NCBI RefSeq assembly: GCF_009857445.1
Contig: NZ_WWCN01000008.1
Span: 214,560-278,559 of the forward strand
Source of the DNA: Duganella flavida
GTDB taxonomy: Bacteria; Pseudomonadota; Gammaproteobacteria; Burkholderiales; Burkholderiaceae_D
Direction of reading: 5' to 3'
DNA: 64,000 nt
Shown here: positions 8,570 through 17,765 of the stretch, one piece after another
Layout: each line of letters starts with the position of its first letter
Numbering within the stretch: position 1 is the first letter of the stretch
Notes under the pieces: model-generated
Database searches by the model: none
Seen by the model: only the letters and a program-made list of their open reading frames with translations
Told to the model about the DNA's origin: nothing
Translations under genes and position numbers: made by a program

Positions 8570-9430
8570 TTACTTCAGCAGGCCAGCGTTCTTGGCTGCG
8601 GCTTCAATGTTCTTGTAGTTGTCTACCTTGGTCGGGATGAACTTGACGGTGCGCTGCAGGTCCATGATGGCTTTGTCTTCAGGCTTGTTGATGTCCAGCG
8701 CCAGGAAAGCGTCGCTGAGTTTTTTCTTCAGATCCGCGTTCATGTCGGTGCGCACCGACCAGTTGTAGTCGTAGTAGCCAGGAGTGGTGTAGAACACGCG
8801 CACCACGGCTGGATCGACCTTCTTGGCTTCCACCAGTTTTTCCCAGACCGAGATATTCAGCGCGCCGGCATCGACCTTACCGCCTGCAACGGCGGCCACG
8901 GTGGCGTCATGTGCGCCGGAGAAGGCGATGCGTTTCAGGTCGGTGTCCGGATTGATCTTCGATTGCAGCAGGTAGAAGCGCGGCATCAGGTGGCCCGAGG
9001 TCGAGCTCTCGGAACCGAAGCTCAGTGTACGGCCCTTGAGATCATTCAGGCTGTTGATGTCCTTGTGTGTGGTAACGAACACCGAGCGGAATTTTTCATC
9101 TTCGGTACGCTGCACCAGTGGTGTAATCTGGCCTTTGCTACGGTCATTCGCTTGCACGAAGGTGAAGCCGCCGAACCACACCATGTCGACTTTTTTATTG
9201 ATCAGCGCTTCCACCGAGGCGGCGTAGTCGGTTACCGGAGTGAATTCGACTTTCATGCCGATCTTCTTCTCAAGGTATTCGCCCAGCGGCTTGAACTTGC
9301 GTTGCAGTTCGGTCGGCGCTTCGTCCGGAATGGCGGAGACGCGGAACACGTGATCGGCCGATTGTGCGTGGGACCAGGAAGCGGCCAGCATCAGGCTGGC
9401 GGCGAAGATAGACTTGAGGGAGATTTTCAT
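8570..9430 (-). CDS. Periplasmic binding protein of a PhnD-like, putative selenate ABC importer
   Basis: A 286-residue protein with signal peptide MKISLKSIFAASLMLAAS and cleavage near SHAQ-SAD. The mature part begins VFRVSAIPDEAPTELQRKF and contains KVDMVWFGGFTFVQA and RTLSFGSESSTSGHLMPRF, typical of PhnD-type proteins. The IPDEAPTEL start resembles the family I know as putative selenate ABC transporter substrate-binding proteins, often found near selD. That matches the selD/senA-like pair 9 kb away and the divergent egtDB. Selenate is an inference; phosphonate, phosphite or another oxyanion cannot be excluded. The ATG at 9430 was chosen for the signal peptide; the longer open frame runs antisense to egtD. 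Confidence 0.8.
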   Translation of the reverse strand: MKISLKSIFAASLMLAASWSHAQSADHVFRVSAIPDEAPTELQRKFKPLGEYLEKKIGMKVEFTPVTDYAASVEALINKKVDMVWFGGFTFVQANDRSKGQITPLVQRTEDEKFRSVFVTTHKDINSLNDLKGRTLSFGSESSTSGHLMPRFYLLQSKINPDTDLKRIAFSGAHDATVAAVAGGKVDAGALNISVWEKLVEAKKVDPAVVRVFYTTPGYYDYNWSVRTDMNADLKKKLSDAFLALDINKPEDKAIMDLQRTVKFIPTKVDNYKNIEAAAKNAGLLK

Positions 9431-9514
9431 GAGGATGGTCCTTATGTGAGGCGCTACGAAAAAGGATATTCGGCTATCATAACAAAAATACCCCAGATAA
9501 AGGCAGCGCATCCC
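9431..9514. promoter_or_regulatory. Divergent promoter region, ABC importer / egtDB
   Basis: 84 bp separate the start codons of the importer operon (leftward) and egtD (rightward). The stretch is AT-richer than its surroundings (AACAAAAATA near 9481), and both promoters must lie in or overlap it. No clear operator repeat was seen. The shared control region is the physical link between the importer and ergothioneine synthesis. Confidence 0.5.
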
Positions 9515-10447
9515 ATGCATATGTCCCACGGCAGTGCGGCGGTTATCGCCGAAATCAACGCCGGCCTGTTGGCCCCTGCCGCGCATATCTCGCCCAAGTT
9601 TCTCTACGACGGGCTGGGCTCCAAGCTGTTCGAAGCTATCTGCGAGTTGCCCGAATATTATCCAACCCGTACCGAAGCCTCGATTTTTGCGGCGCATGGC
9701 CCGGAAATGGCACGCGTGGTCGGTGACGGCTCCACCCTGATTGATCTCGGCGCGGGCAATTGCGCCAAGGCGGCGTCGCTGTTTCCGTTGCTGCATCCGG
9801 CGCAGTATGTGCCGGTTGATATCTCGCGCGAGTTCTTGCTGGGTGCTGTGGAGCAGCTGCGGCAGCGCTTCCCGCATATCGAGATGACGGCGCTGGGACT
9901 GGATTTTTCCAGCAGTTTTACGCTGCCGGACAGCGTGCGCAAGGCGCATCGCGTGTTCTTTTACCCTGGCTCGTCCATCGGCAATTTCACGCCCGAGCAG
10001 GCAGTGAATTTCCTGCGCAGCTTGCGCTCCAACGGCGGCGATCTGCTGATCGGCGCAGACCTGATCAAGGATCATGAAGTGCTGGATGCTGCCTACGACG
10101 ATGCGCTGGGCGTCACGGCAGCCTTCAACCTGAATATCCTGCGCCACGTGAACCACTTGGCTGGCGCGGACTTCGAGGTCGCGCAGTGGAAGCACATCGC
10201 TTACTTCGATTTCGAACATAGCCGCATCGAGATGCACGTGGAAGCGCGATGCGACCTCACGGTGCGCTGGCAGGGCGGCGAACGGCGTTTCGAACGCGGC
10301 CAGCGCATCCACACCGAGAATAGCTACAAATACACGCGCCAGTCCTTTGCCACCTTGCTGGAGCGGGCCGGCTTTGCCACTACCCACACGTGGACCGATG
10401 ACGAACAGTGGTTCGCCGTCTTCCACGCACGCACCATTCCGGATTGA
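9515..10447 (+). CDS. egtD: L-histidine N-alpha-methyltransferase EgtD
   Basis: A 310-residue SAM-dependent methyltransferase making hercynine (N-trimethylhistidine), the first step of ergothioneine and selenoneine synthesis. Seen: an N-terminal ISPKFLYDGLGSKLFEAIC and ELPEYYPTRTE (EgtD signature), the SAM-site motif LIDLGAGNCAKA, FYPGSSIGNFTP, and DALGVTAAFNLNILRHVN, which fits the histidine-binding loop. The length is normal. The start is ATG 9515; a second ATG two codons later is equally possible because the ribosome site is weak. It is followed 2 bp later by egtB. Confidence 0.93.
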   Translation: MHMSHGSAAVIAEINAGLLAPAAHISPKFLYDGLGSKLFEAICELPEYYPTRTEASIFAAHGPEMARVVGDGSTLIDLGAGNCAKAASLFPLLHPAQYVPVDISREFLLGAVEQLRQRFPHIEMTALGLDFSSSFTLPDSVRKAHRVFFYPGSSIGNFTPEQAVNFLRSLRSNGGDLLIGADLIKDHEVLDAAYDDALGVTAAFNLNILRHVNHLAGADFEVAQWKHIAYFDFEHSRIEMHVEARCDLTVRWQGGERRFERGQRIHTENSYKYTRQSFATLLERAGFATTHTWTDDEQWFAVFHARTIPD

Positions 10448-10449
10448 CG

Positions 10450-11631
10450 ATGGATTCTTTGCAGGCCCGCTACACGGCAGTACGCAAGCACACACTGGCA
10501 CTGACCGAGCCGTTGTCCGACGAAGACTGCGGCGCGCAATCGATGCCGGATGCAAGCCCGATCAAATGGCATCTCGCACACACCACGTGGTTCTTCGAGA
10601 CCTTCATCCTTGAGCGCATGGAGCGCGGCTTTGCACCGTTCCATCCGGCGTTTCGCATCCTGTTCAACTCTTACTATAACGGCATCGGCGAAAAGCATCC
10701 GCGCGCGCAGCGTGGCTTGCTGACGCGGCCCGCGATGGCGGAAGTACGGGCCTATCGCGCCAACGTTGATGCGCGCATCGCGCGCCTGCTGGAGAGCGAA
10801 CTGCCAGCAGCGCAGCGCGCCGAGTTGGCGATGCTGGTCACGCTGGGCATGCAGCACGAGCAGCAGCACCAGGAGTTGATGCTGACCGACGTCAAGCATC
10901 TGCTGGCGCAAAGCCAGCTGCGGCCTGCGTATCTGGATGCGCCGCAGCCTGCCGCTGCTGCGGCCCCGCCGCTGGCGTGGCTACATTACGAAGGCGGGCT
11001 GACTGATATCGGCCATGACGGTGCAGGCTTCTGCTTTGATAATGAACTGCCGCGCCACAAGCAGTATGTGGCGCCGTTTGCATTGGCTTCACGACTGGCG
11101 ACAAATGGCGAGTACCTGGCCTTCATCGAGGCTGGAGGTTATGCGAATGCGGCACTGTGGCTGGCCGAGGGATGGGATTGGGTGCGCACGCAGAAGCTGG
11201 ATGCGCCGATCTACTGGTTCAAGGACGAGCAGGGAGCATGGCAGGAGTTCACGCTGCACGGCATGCAGCCGCTGGACCTGAATCGACCACTCACGCATAT
11301 CTCGTTATATGAAGCGGATGCTTATGCACATTGGGCCGGCGCTCGTTTGCCTACCGAGGCAGAATGGGAGTACGCCGCCGCGCAAGCGAATGCAGCGCAG
11401 ATGTTTGGCCACTGCTGGCAGTGGACCAGCAGCAGCTACGCGCCGTATCCCGGCTTCGCTGCTGCCGAGGGCGCGCTGGGCGAATACAACGGCAAATTCA
11501 TGCTGAACCAGTACGTTCTGCGTGGTTCATCTCTGGCGACGCCGGAGGGCCATGCGCGCGCCAGCTACCGGAATTTCTTCCCGGCTGGCGCGCGTTGGCA
11601 GTTCACCGGCATCCGCCTGGCGCAACGCTAG
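10450..11631 (+). CDS. egtB: Ergothioneine sulfoxide synthase EgtB
   Basis: A 393-residue two-domain enzyme. The N-terminal DinB_2-type domain holds the iron ligands: WHLAH at 40-44 (His44) and HEQQHQE at 136-142 (His136, His140; HX3HXE). The C-terminal part is an FGE-sulfatase/C-type-lectin-like domain with [26 protein letters not shown] and VLRGSSLATP. It joins hercynine to a thiol donor with oxygen. It follows egtD by 2 bp in one operon. No egtA or egtC was seen; a pyridoxal-dependent C-S lyase EgtE would be needed from elsewhere. All three His ligands are intact, in contrast to the SenA-like paralogue at 18858. Confidence 0.93.
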   Translation: MDSLQARYTAVRKHTLALTEPLSDEDCGAQSMPDASPIKWHLAHTTWFFETFILERMERGFAPFHPAFRILFNSYYNGIGEKHPRAQRGLLTRPAMAEVRAYRANVDARIARLLESELPAAQRAELAMLVTLGMQHEQQHQELMLTDVKHLLAQSQLRPAYLDAPQPAAAAAPPLAWLHYEGGLTDIGHDGAGFCFDNELPRHKQYVAPFALASRLATNGEYLAFIEAGGYANAALWLAEGWDWVRTQKLDAPIYWFKDEQGAWQEFTLHGMQPLDLNRPLTHISLYEADAYAHWAGARLPTEAEWEYAAAQANAAQMFGHCWQWTSSSYAPYPGFAAAEGALGEYNGKFMLNQYVLRGSSLATPEGHARASYRNFFPAGARWQFTGIRLAQR

Positions 11632-11634
11632 GTC

Positions 11635-12804
11635 TTACCTGTACTGAACCGGGCGGCTGGCGGGATCGGCCTTGGCGATGATTTCGTCCATGTCGGCTTG
11701 CGGCGGGTAGATCCACAGCGTGTTGATGTTGTGCTTCAACGCTGCCGCGTCGGCGCCCGACATTTTCACTTCACGGTTCCAGCCCTCTGTGTAGACCGCA
11801 TCGCCCGTGCCCAGCGCGAGACAGGTCACGTACAACTCCTGGTCGTAAGGCAGGGCAGGCAGGCCCAGTACATCGGCCATCGCATTGTGACCGGCCGAGC
11901 GGCCCAGGTTCATCGCGTGCTGGCACGACATCAATGCGTGGTTGCCCACTTTGTCCGATGCGGCGCGCGCCATGTCGCCGGTGGCGTAGATGTCGCTGTC
12001 GCCGACGCGCAGTGAGGGCGTGACGTGCAGGCGGCCGAACGAATCGCGTTCGCCCGACACTTGCGTTGCCAGTGCGCTGGCGCGTGCACCGGCGGTCCAG
12101 ATGACGGTATCGGCTTCGATCCGTTCACCGCTGGCGGTGGTGATGCTGTTGGCATCAACCGCTGCCACTGCATCGCCGAGGCGCAGGATCACGCCCTTGT
12201 CGCGCAGCGATTGCTCGATGACTGGGCGCGGGCCGGCGCCCAGGTCAGGGCCGATTGCATCATTGCGTTCGACGATGATGACTTCAGTTTCCGCATCCGC
12301 ACCGAGGATGGCGCGCAGGCGGGCCGGCATTTCGGCCGCTGTTTCAATCCCGGTGAAACCGCCGCCGCACACCACTACCGTATTGCGCGCCTTGCTGGCA
12401 GGGCGTTGCGCCAGTGCTTTCAGGTGCTGGTCTAGTTCCTGCGCTTCGCTCAACTGGTCGACGCTGAAAGCATGCTCCTTCAGGCCCGGGATGGCAGGGC
12501 GGAACAGTGTGCTGCCGCTGGCCAGAATCAGCTTGTCGTAGTTGAAGGATTGCTGTTGGCCGTTGGCGTCCGTGTAGGCGACGGCGTGGTCTTGCGGGTG
12601 GATCTGTTGCACGATGCCGGCGATGTAGCGCACGCCCGCTGCCTTGAACAATTCCACCAGCGATGGATTCATGCCCGACAGGTCTGCCTCGTACAGGCGA
12701 GGGCGAATGTGCAGTTCCGGCTGCGGCGAGATGATGGTGATGTCGATGGCTTCCTGCTTGCCTTCCAGGTGGCGCAGGCGGGCTGCCGAGAGTGCGCTCC
12801 ACAT
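11635..12804 (-). pseudogene. NDH-2-like NAD(P)/FAD oxidoreductase lacking its N-terminus
   Basis: 389 residues starting MWSALSAARLRHLEGKQ. In this family the protein normally begins with about 14 residues of beta strand and a GxGxxG (GGGFAGMWSAL) that binds the FAD ADP moiety. Here the frame begins at the internal Met and the flavin-binding turn is missing; upstream codons reach a stop within four triplets. The NAD motif VVVCGGGFTGIETAAEM and the C-terminal FAD motif IYATGDMA remain. The break coincides with the broken 5' end of the Rrf2 gene. It is probably non-functional unless a different start is used. It converges with egtB, with a 3-bp gap. Confidence 0.7.
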
Positions 12805-13317
12805 ATCAGTTCAGGAGTTGAATACGGCCTTCATTGCCTGCTGTTCCTTGTCGGTGAATCTGGCGAAGGGCGGGATGCGAGCGTGCGCGATCTGGCTGAG
12901 TTGCAGGGCGTGCCACTTGATTTTCTTGCCAAGATTTTCACCAAGCTGGCCAAGGCGGGACTGGTTGCGGCGACTGAGGGCGTGAAGAGCGGCTTTATGC
13001 TGGCGCGTCCGGCCAACAAGATTAGCGTGCTGGATGTAGTGACCGCCATCGATGGCGAGAAGGCGCTGTTTGAGTGCCGCGAAATTCGTTCGCGTTGTGC
13101 AGTGTTTGATGGCGAGCCGCCAACCTGGGCGACGTCCGGTACCTGCGCCGTGCACGCGGTGATGATCAGCGCCCAGCAACGTATGGAAGAAGCGCTAGCC
13201 GAACAGACCTTGCAAGACTTGGCGCAGCGCGTCGGCCGCAAGAGCCTCGCCAGCTACGACACCAAAGTCGTCAACTGGCTGGGCGAGCGTGCCAGCAAGC
13301 GCACAGCCAAAACTTAA
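12802..13317 (+). pseudogene. Rrf2-family regulator missing its start codon
   Basis: From 12802 the frame reads HISSGVEYGLHCLLFLV, then a winged-helix segment DLAELQGVPLDFLAKIFTKLAK and a C-terminal cysteine region. That is a complete Rrf2 protein from residue 2 on, since relatives start MHISSGVEYG. The codon before His is CCA, not ATG, and no in-frame ATG lies nearby; the open frame simply runs on through the antisense of the oxidoreductase. Three cysteines (in FECREIRSRC and GTCAV) suggest an Fe-S or redox sensor as in IscR/NsrR relatives. Without start and promoter it is likely silent. Confidence 0.65.
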
Positions 13318-14625
13318 CGCGCTGCCAAGGCTCGCCGTGCAGCGTCCGGCGCGCTGAGGCGGAACTGGCTCACCACCTGATTCAACTCGCCCGCCTGGTC
13401 CTGCATGGCGGCGGCAGCGGCGGCGGCTTGCTCCACCAGCGCTGCATTCTGCTGCGTCACCTGATCCATCTGGCTGATGGCGATGTTGATTTGTTCAATG
13501 CCGCTGGTTTGCTCATGATTCGCCTGCGTGATTTCGCCAACGATTTCGGTTACACGGCGCACGCTGTCCTGCACCTCGTTCATGGTGCTGCCAGCCAGAT
13601 CGACCAGCTGTGCGCCTGTTGCCACCTTGTCGACCGAATCATCAATCTTGTTCTCCAGCGCGCGCCGCTTCCACCGCCGCATTTAATGCCAGGATATTGG
13701 TCTGGAAGGCGATGCCGTCGATGACCGTAATGATGTCGACAATCTTGCGCGACGAGTCGTTAATCGCGTTCATGGTATCCACCACTTTCGCCACCACCGC
13801 GCCGCCGCGCTGCGCTACTTCGGTGGCTGATTGCGCCAGCTCGTTAGCCTGATGCGCATTGGCCGCGTTCTGCTTGACGGTGCTGGTCAACTCCTCCATC
13901 GACGCCGCCGTCTCTTCCAGCGAACTGGCTTGCTGCTCGGTGCGCGACGACAGATCCAGATTGCCGCTGGCGATTTCCGCCGATGCCGTGTTGATCGCAC
14001 CAGTGCCGCTGCGCACGCGGCCGACGATGTGGGCGAGGTTGTCGTTCATCTGCCCCAGTGCTTCCAGCAGCTGGCCCATTTCGTCGCGCTGCTTGCTACT
14101 GATATTGCGTGTCAAATCGCCAGCCGCCACGGCGCGCGCCAATCCCAGCGCCAGTGCGACCACGCCCAGCCAAGCCATCACCTGCCGCGCCATTGCGATA
14201 TCGTGCATGACCAGCTCACCGTTCTTCGTCACAGTGGCCTTCTGCATCTCGTTCAACTCGCGCACACTGTCCTGCAGGCGCGTGAGCTTGGGCAGCATGT
14301 CGGTGCGCAGCTGGGCGAGGGCGGCATCTCGCTGGCCGTCCGCCAGCATCCTGCCGACCTGCGTGAAGGACGCCACGTAAGCCTTGCGCTCATCGCGGAT
14401 GCGGGCCAGCAGGGCTTTGCCTTCATCGGTGGCGAGCAGCTTGTCGAGCGTCTCCAGCGCGGCGGTGATGGTTTTTTTGTTGACGTCCATCTCGCTGCGG
14501 ATTTGCTCCGTGCGCGCAGGCGTGTCGGTGGTGAAGAGTTCCAGCGTCAGCGCCGAATTGGCGCGCGTGGTGGTGCTGACCGTGGCTGCCGCTTCGGCCT
14601 TGATCCAGTCTTCGCCGGCTCCTCG
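13314..14625 (-). pseudogene. Methyl-accepting chemotaxis protein with several deletions
   Basis: Remains of a Tar-like chemoreceptor. The 5' part runs into a stop (14626-14628) before any first membrane segment. Near 14140 the second membrane helix is fused directly to the end of HAMP ([16 protein letters not shown]), so most of TM2 and HAMP is gone. Near 13645-13652 the signalling domain jumps from VEAARAGEQ to IDDSVDKV in a different frame, removing about 28 residues of the hairpin tip that bind CheA/CheW. The remaining 3' frame encodes the C-terminal bundle. The intact paralogue at 22827-24485 shows what is missing. It cannot signal. Confidence 0.8.
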
Positions 14626-14690
14626 TTAGAAACGAAAAACCAGTATAGCGTTGAATGCTGCGGTGCGGAAAAGAGGTGAGGAGAGATGTT

Positions 14691-14720
14691 GCGTGGACGG
14701 GACGCGCGTCCCATCCACGC
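14691..14720 (-). terminator. 30-bp near-perfect hairpin after leuA
   Basis: The sequence GCGTGGACGGGACG is followed by its near-complete inverse, with arms of 7+6 bp, one C/A mismatch and a minimal GCGC loop. It starts 11 bp beyond the leuA stop on the minus strand. It lacks an immediate T-run, so termination may be imperfect, or the hairpin may instead stabilise the 3' end of the mRNA. Confidence 0.55.
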
Positions 14721-14731
14721 TCAAGCTACTA

Positions 14732-16420
14732 TCAGGCTGCTACTTTACCTTCGGCTGCTTCCACGCGGGCCAGCTGGCGATTGACTGCACTCAGCACGGC
14801 CTTGAAGGACGCGGTCAGGATGTTGCTGTCGGTGGCTGCGCCGAACAGGGTCGGGCCGTTGGCCAGACGCAGTTCAACATAGCATGCCGCCTTGGCGTTG
14901 GCGCCCGAACCGATCGAGTGCTCGTGGTAGTCCATCAGTTTGATGTCGAGACCCAGCGCATCGACGAAGGCATCGATCGGACCATTGCCGCCGCCTTGCA
15001 GCGCCAGTGGCGCGCCGTGATGGATCATGGCGATATCGATCTGCACCGGTTCATCGCTGCAGGTGTCTTCCACCATTTTGTGCGACTGGTAGGCGTATGG
15101 CGCATTTTGCTCGAAGTACTCTTTGCTGAAGATGTTGTAGATGCCTTCAGCGGTGATTTCGAGGCCGGTCTGGTCGGCCACTTGCTGCACCGCGCGGCTG
15201 AACTCAATTTGCAGGCGGCGTGGCAGCACCAGACCGAAGTCCTGTTCCAGCAAGTAGGCCATACCACCTTTGCCGGACTGGCTGTTGACGCGGATGACGG
15301 CGTCGTAGCTGCGGCCCAGGTCTTGCGGATCGATCGGCAGGTAAGGGATCTCCCAGATTGCATCGGCTTCCTGTTTGGCGAAACCTTTCTTGATTGCGTC
15401 CTGGTGCGAACCGGAGAAGGCGGTGAATACCAGGTCGCCAACGTACGGGTGACGCGGGTGCACCGGCAGCTGGTTGCACTCTTCAACCACCTTGCGTACT
15501 TCGTCGATGTCGGAGAAGTCCAGGCCGGGGTGTACGCCTTGGGTGTACAGGTTCAGTGCCAGGGTCACGAGATCGACGTTGCCGGTGCGTTCGCCGTTAC
15601 CGAACAAGCAGCCTTCGACGCGGTCGGCGCCGGCCATCACGGCCAGTTCTGCCGATGCCACAGCGGTGCCGCGGTCGTTGTGCGGGTGGACCGAGATAAT
15701 CAGCGAATCGCGGCGGGAGAGTTTGCGCGACATCCATTCGATCTGGTCGGCGTAGACGTTAGGCGTGCTGCATTCCACAGTCGACGGCAGATTGATGATC
15801 ATCTTCTTGCCCGGAGTCGGTTCGAAGATCGCGATCACGGCGTCGCAAATATGCTTGGAGAAGTCCAGCTCCGTGGTAGAGAAGGATTCTGGCGTGTACT
15901 CGTAGCCCCAGTCGGTGTCCGGGTGCTGCTTGGTCAATTCTTTTACCAGCTTGGCACCGGTGGTGGCGATGCTGGTGATCTCTTCGCGCGACATGCCGAA
16001 CACCACTTTGCGGAATACCGGCGCCACCGAGTTATACAAGTGGATGATGGCGCGCTTGGCGCCAACGCAGGATTCCACGGTGCGGCGGATCAGTTCATCG
16101 CGCGACTGGGTCAGCACGATGATGGTGACGTCGTCCGGGATGCGCTTTTCTTCAATCAGGATGCGCACGAAATCGAAGTCGGTCTGCGAAGCGGAAGGGA
16201 AGCCCACTTCGATTTCTTTGAGGCCGACCTTGATCAGCAAGTCGAACATGCGCAGTTTTTTCTCGATGCTCATCGGCTCGATCAGCGCCTGGTTACCGTC
16301 GCGCAGGTCGGTGCTCATCCAGATTGGCGGTTTGCTGATAATCGCGTTCGGCCAGGTGCGGTCGGTAAGTTGGACGGCTGGGAAGGCGCGGTATTTGCTC
16401 GCTGGGTTCTGCAACATCAT
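14732..16420 (-). CDS. leuA: 2-isopropylmalate synthase
   Basis: A 562-residue enzyme of the long LeuA type, condensing acetyl-CoA and 2-oxoisovalerate in leucine synthesis. Seen: [15 protein letters not shown] (catalytic Arg/Asp), the metal-binding [19 protein letters not shown], and a C-terminal allosteric domain from about residue 430 ([12 protein letters not shown] onward) that gives leucine feedback. The start at 16420 has AGGAG 7 bases upstream; a second ATG follows directly. It stands alone, without leuBCD. A possible 17-codon Leu-containing leader lies upstream at 16494-16547. Confidence 0.95.
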   Translation of the reverse strand: MMLQNPASKYRAFPAVQLTDRTWPNAIISKPPIWMSTDLRDGNQALIEPMSIEKKLRMFDLLIKVGLKEIEVGFPSASQTDFDFVRILIEEKRIPDDVTIIVLTQSRDELIRRTVESCVGAKRAIIHLYNSVAPVFRKVVFGMSREEITSIATTGAKLVKELTKQHPDTDWGYEYTPESFSTTELDFSKHICDAVIAIFEPTPGKKMIINLPSTVECSTPNVYADQIEWMSRKLSRRDSLIISVHPHNDRGTAVASAELAVMAGADRVEGCLFGNGERTGNVDLVTLALNLYTQGVHPGLDFSDIDEVRKVVEECNQLPVHPRHPYVGDLVFTAFSGSHQDAIKKGFAKQEADAIWEIPYLPIDPQDLGRSYDAVIRVNSQSGKGGMAYLLEQDFGLVLPRRLQIEFSRAVQQVADQTGLEITAEGIYNIFSKEYFEQNAPYAYQSHKMVEDTCSDEPVQIDIAMIHHGAPLALQGGGNGPIDAFVDALGLDIKLMDYHEHSIGSGANAKAACYVELRLANGPTLFGAATDSNILTASFKAVLSAVNRQLARVEAAEGKVAA

Positions 16421-16493
16421 GGTAGTGCTCCTGAATTCTGTGGTGGGGTGTGCTAAACGATGTGGCGAAAGGCTGCGGCGCGGCCACGGAATA

Positions 16494-16547
16494 CTAGGCG
16501 CGGCAACCGATCGGTAGTTTTAGCAGGTGCGAAAAAGCTGGGAGCAT
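16494..16547 (-). other. Possible leuA leader peptide ORF
   Basis: A 17-codon frame, ATG to TAG, 74 bp upstream of leuA on the same strand. It encodes [17 protein letters not shown]. Four of 17 codons are Leu (CTC, CTG, CTA, CTA), two of them the CTA codon, which is rare in GC-rich genomes. AGGA lies 11 bases upstream. No clear terminator/antiterminator pair follows, so attenuation is only a suggestion. Confidence 0.25.
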
Positions 16548-16774
16548 CGGTACGACTTTCCTGATTTTTTGAAGGCAGGTGCGGCTTATGGCCGGCACTG
16601 GGGTACAACAGGGACGCGGATTAAACGCGTGCTAGTAGACGCGCTGCTAGCGATAGGGCGCTGGCAGGCGATAGCAGGAAAGCGGATAGGTGCAGATGCG
16701 AGATCATTCCTAGAATGTAAGCGATCCCCGCCGCAGCCGTCAAGCGATTTGATGTGAAGAAGAGTTATGCGTAT

Positions 16775-16803
16775 TTGACATCGTTAGTATAAAAACATAG
16801 GAT
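16775..16803 (+). promoter_or_regulatory. Sigma-70-like promoter
   Basis: TTGACA (16775-16780), a 17-base spacer and TAGGAT (16798-16803). It lies 41 bp upstream of the exported-protein ATG at 16845, which has AAGGGACGAG as ribosome site. Confidence 0.55.
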
Positions 16804-16844
16804 CGGGGCGATGCTTGCTGCCACTACTCCTGGAAAGGGACGAG

Positions 16845-17765
16845 ATGAAACGCATGTTGAGTGCCATCTTTGTTTTTCTGACTTCTGTAGCCAATGCCGC
16901 GCCGGGCGACGGCATCCGCTTTGACCAGCATAAGACTGTCGATGGCTATTTGTTAGTCGTTCGCGGCACGCCGGGGCAGGCAGCGGATATTTTGGCGAGC
17001 GCCTATCAGCAGAAAGCGCAAGCCTTGTGCGAAGGTGCGCTGTTACCAAATCCACCGCTGGCAAGTGAGTATCCTTGGATCGACGGTGGCAATAATTTCT
17101 TATTCCCTGCCGGTGGTATTTTGTTGCCAATGCGGGTGCCGCACTGGGTTAAACAGGCGCCGTCATTAAGCGGCAAGGTGGAATGCCCTGGTGCAGAATG
17201 GCAAGCCGCCACTCCGCTGCGGTTGGCCATTGATGGTAATCTTGGAAGTGTCATTGCGTATTTTGATCAGGGTTTTGCTTCGTTCAATCGGGAGCAGTTG
17301 GAGGTTCCAGCTCCTGGTGCTACTTTCACTCAAATTGCGGCGAAGGCAGTGACGGAGGCATTCCGTGAACGCGGCTACGCGGTCGAAACAGCGCCGGAAG
17401 TAGCGCCGGGAGGCATGCGCATCGTGATTGACAAGCGTCCCGTCAGCGGTGAGTTTTTTGATGGCGTCGTCATGATGACCAAGCTAAATATGTTCGGGAT
17501 AGACGAACGTAGTGTCGCGTTTTGCAGTTTTCGGATTGCGGCGCAGCTTAAAGACGCCAGCGAGCCCCTGATTCTTGGCCAGATGAATACAAGGGAGAGG
17601 ATCCCTCCCATTTACGCAAACTGGAAAGAGCAAATGGCGAATGGGCCTTCAGACGCTATTAATGCGCATGCTTACGAGGTTCTGGCCCGCATCGTGAATG
17701 TTGACGTGAAAGCTGTCATACATGCGATACCGGCTGAAACGCTTGATAAACTGGTGCAGCCTTAG
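16845..17765 (+). CDS. Exported hypothetical protein
   Basis: 306 residues with a signal peptide (MKRMLSAIFVFLTSVANA, cleavage before APGDG). The rest has no motif I recognise; several cysteines (ALCEGA, VECPGAEW, VAFCSF) could form disulfides in the periplasm. The start is at 16845, with AAGGGA upstream. Its stop overlaps the selD stop by 4 bases in convergent orientation. Codon use is less GC-biased than the neighbours. No evidence ties it to selenium apart from position. Confidence 0.65.
   Translation: MKRMLSAIFVFLTSVANAAPGDGIRFDQHKTVDGYLLVVRGTPGQAADILASAYQQKAQALCEGALLPNPPLASEYPWIDGGNNFLFPAGGILLPMRVPHWVKQAPSLSGKVECPGAEWQAATPLRLAIDGNLGSVIAYFDQGFASFNREQLEVPAPGATFTQIAAKAVTEAFRERGYAVETAPEVAPGGMRIVIDKRPVSGEFFDGVVMMTKLNMFGIDERSVAFCSFRIAAQLKDASEPLILGQMNTRERIPPIYANWKEQMANGPSDAINAHAYEVLARIVNVDVKAVIHAIPAETLDKLVQP

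Larger units (their letters stand above)
16421..16844. other. Intergenic region between leuA and an exported protein
   Basis: 424 bp without a supported gene. It contains the leuA 5' region (leftward), a possible Leu-containing leader ORF on the minus strand, and a good sigma-70-like promoter reading right. Short open frames such as 16527-16757 have no ribosome site or recognisable content and are not accepted. Confidence 0.5.

Noticed and set aside
8570..10555. A 661-residue frame joining the binding protein to upstream sequence
   Set aside because: The upstream 375 codons are antisense to egtD and egtB. The signal peptide starts at 9430.
14651..16456. A 601-residue open frame opposite leuA
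   Set aside because: It is a shadow of leuA on the other strand, as often happens in GC-rich genes. It has no ribosome site and no recognisable domain, while leuA is unambiguous.
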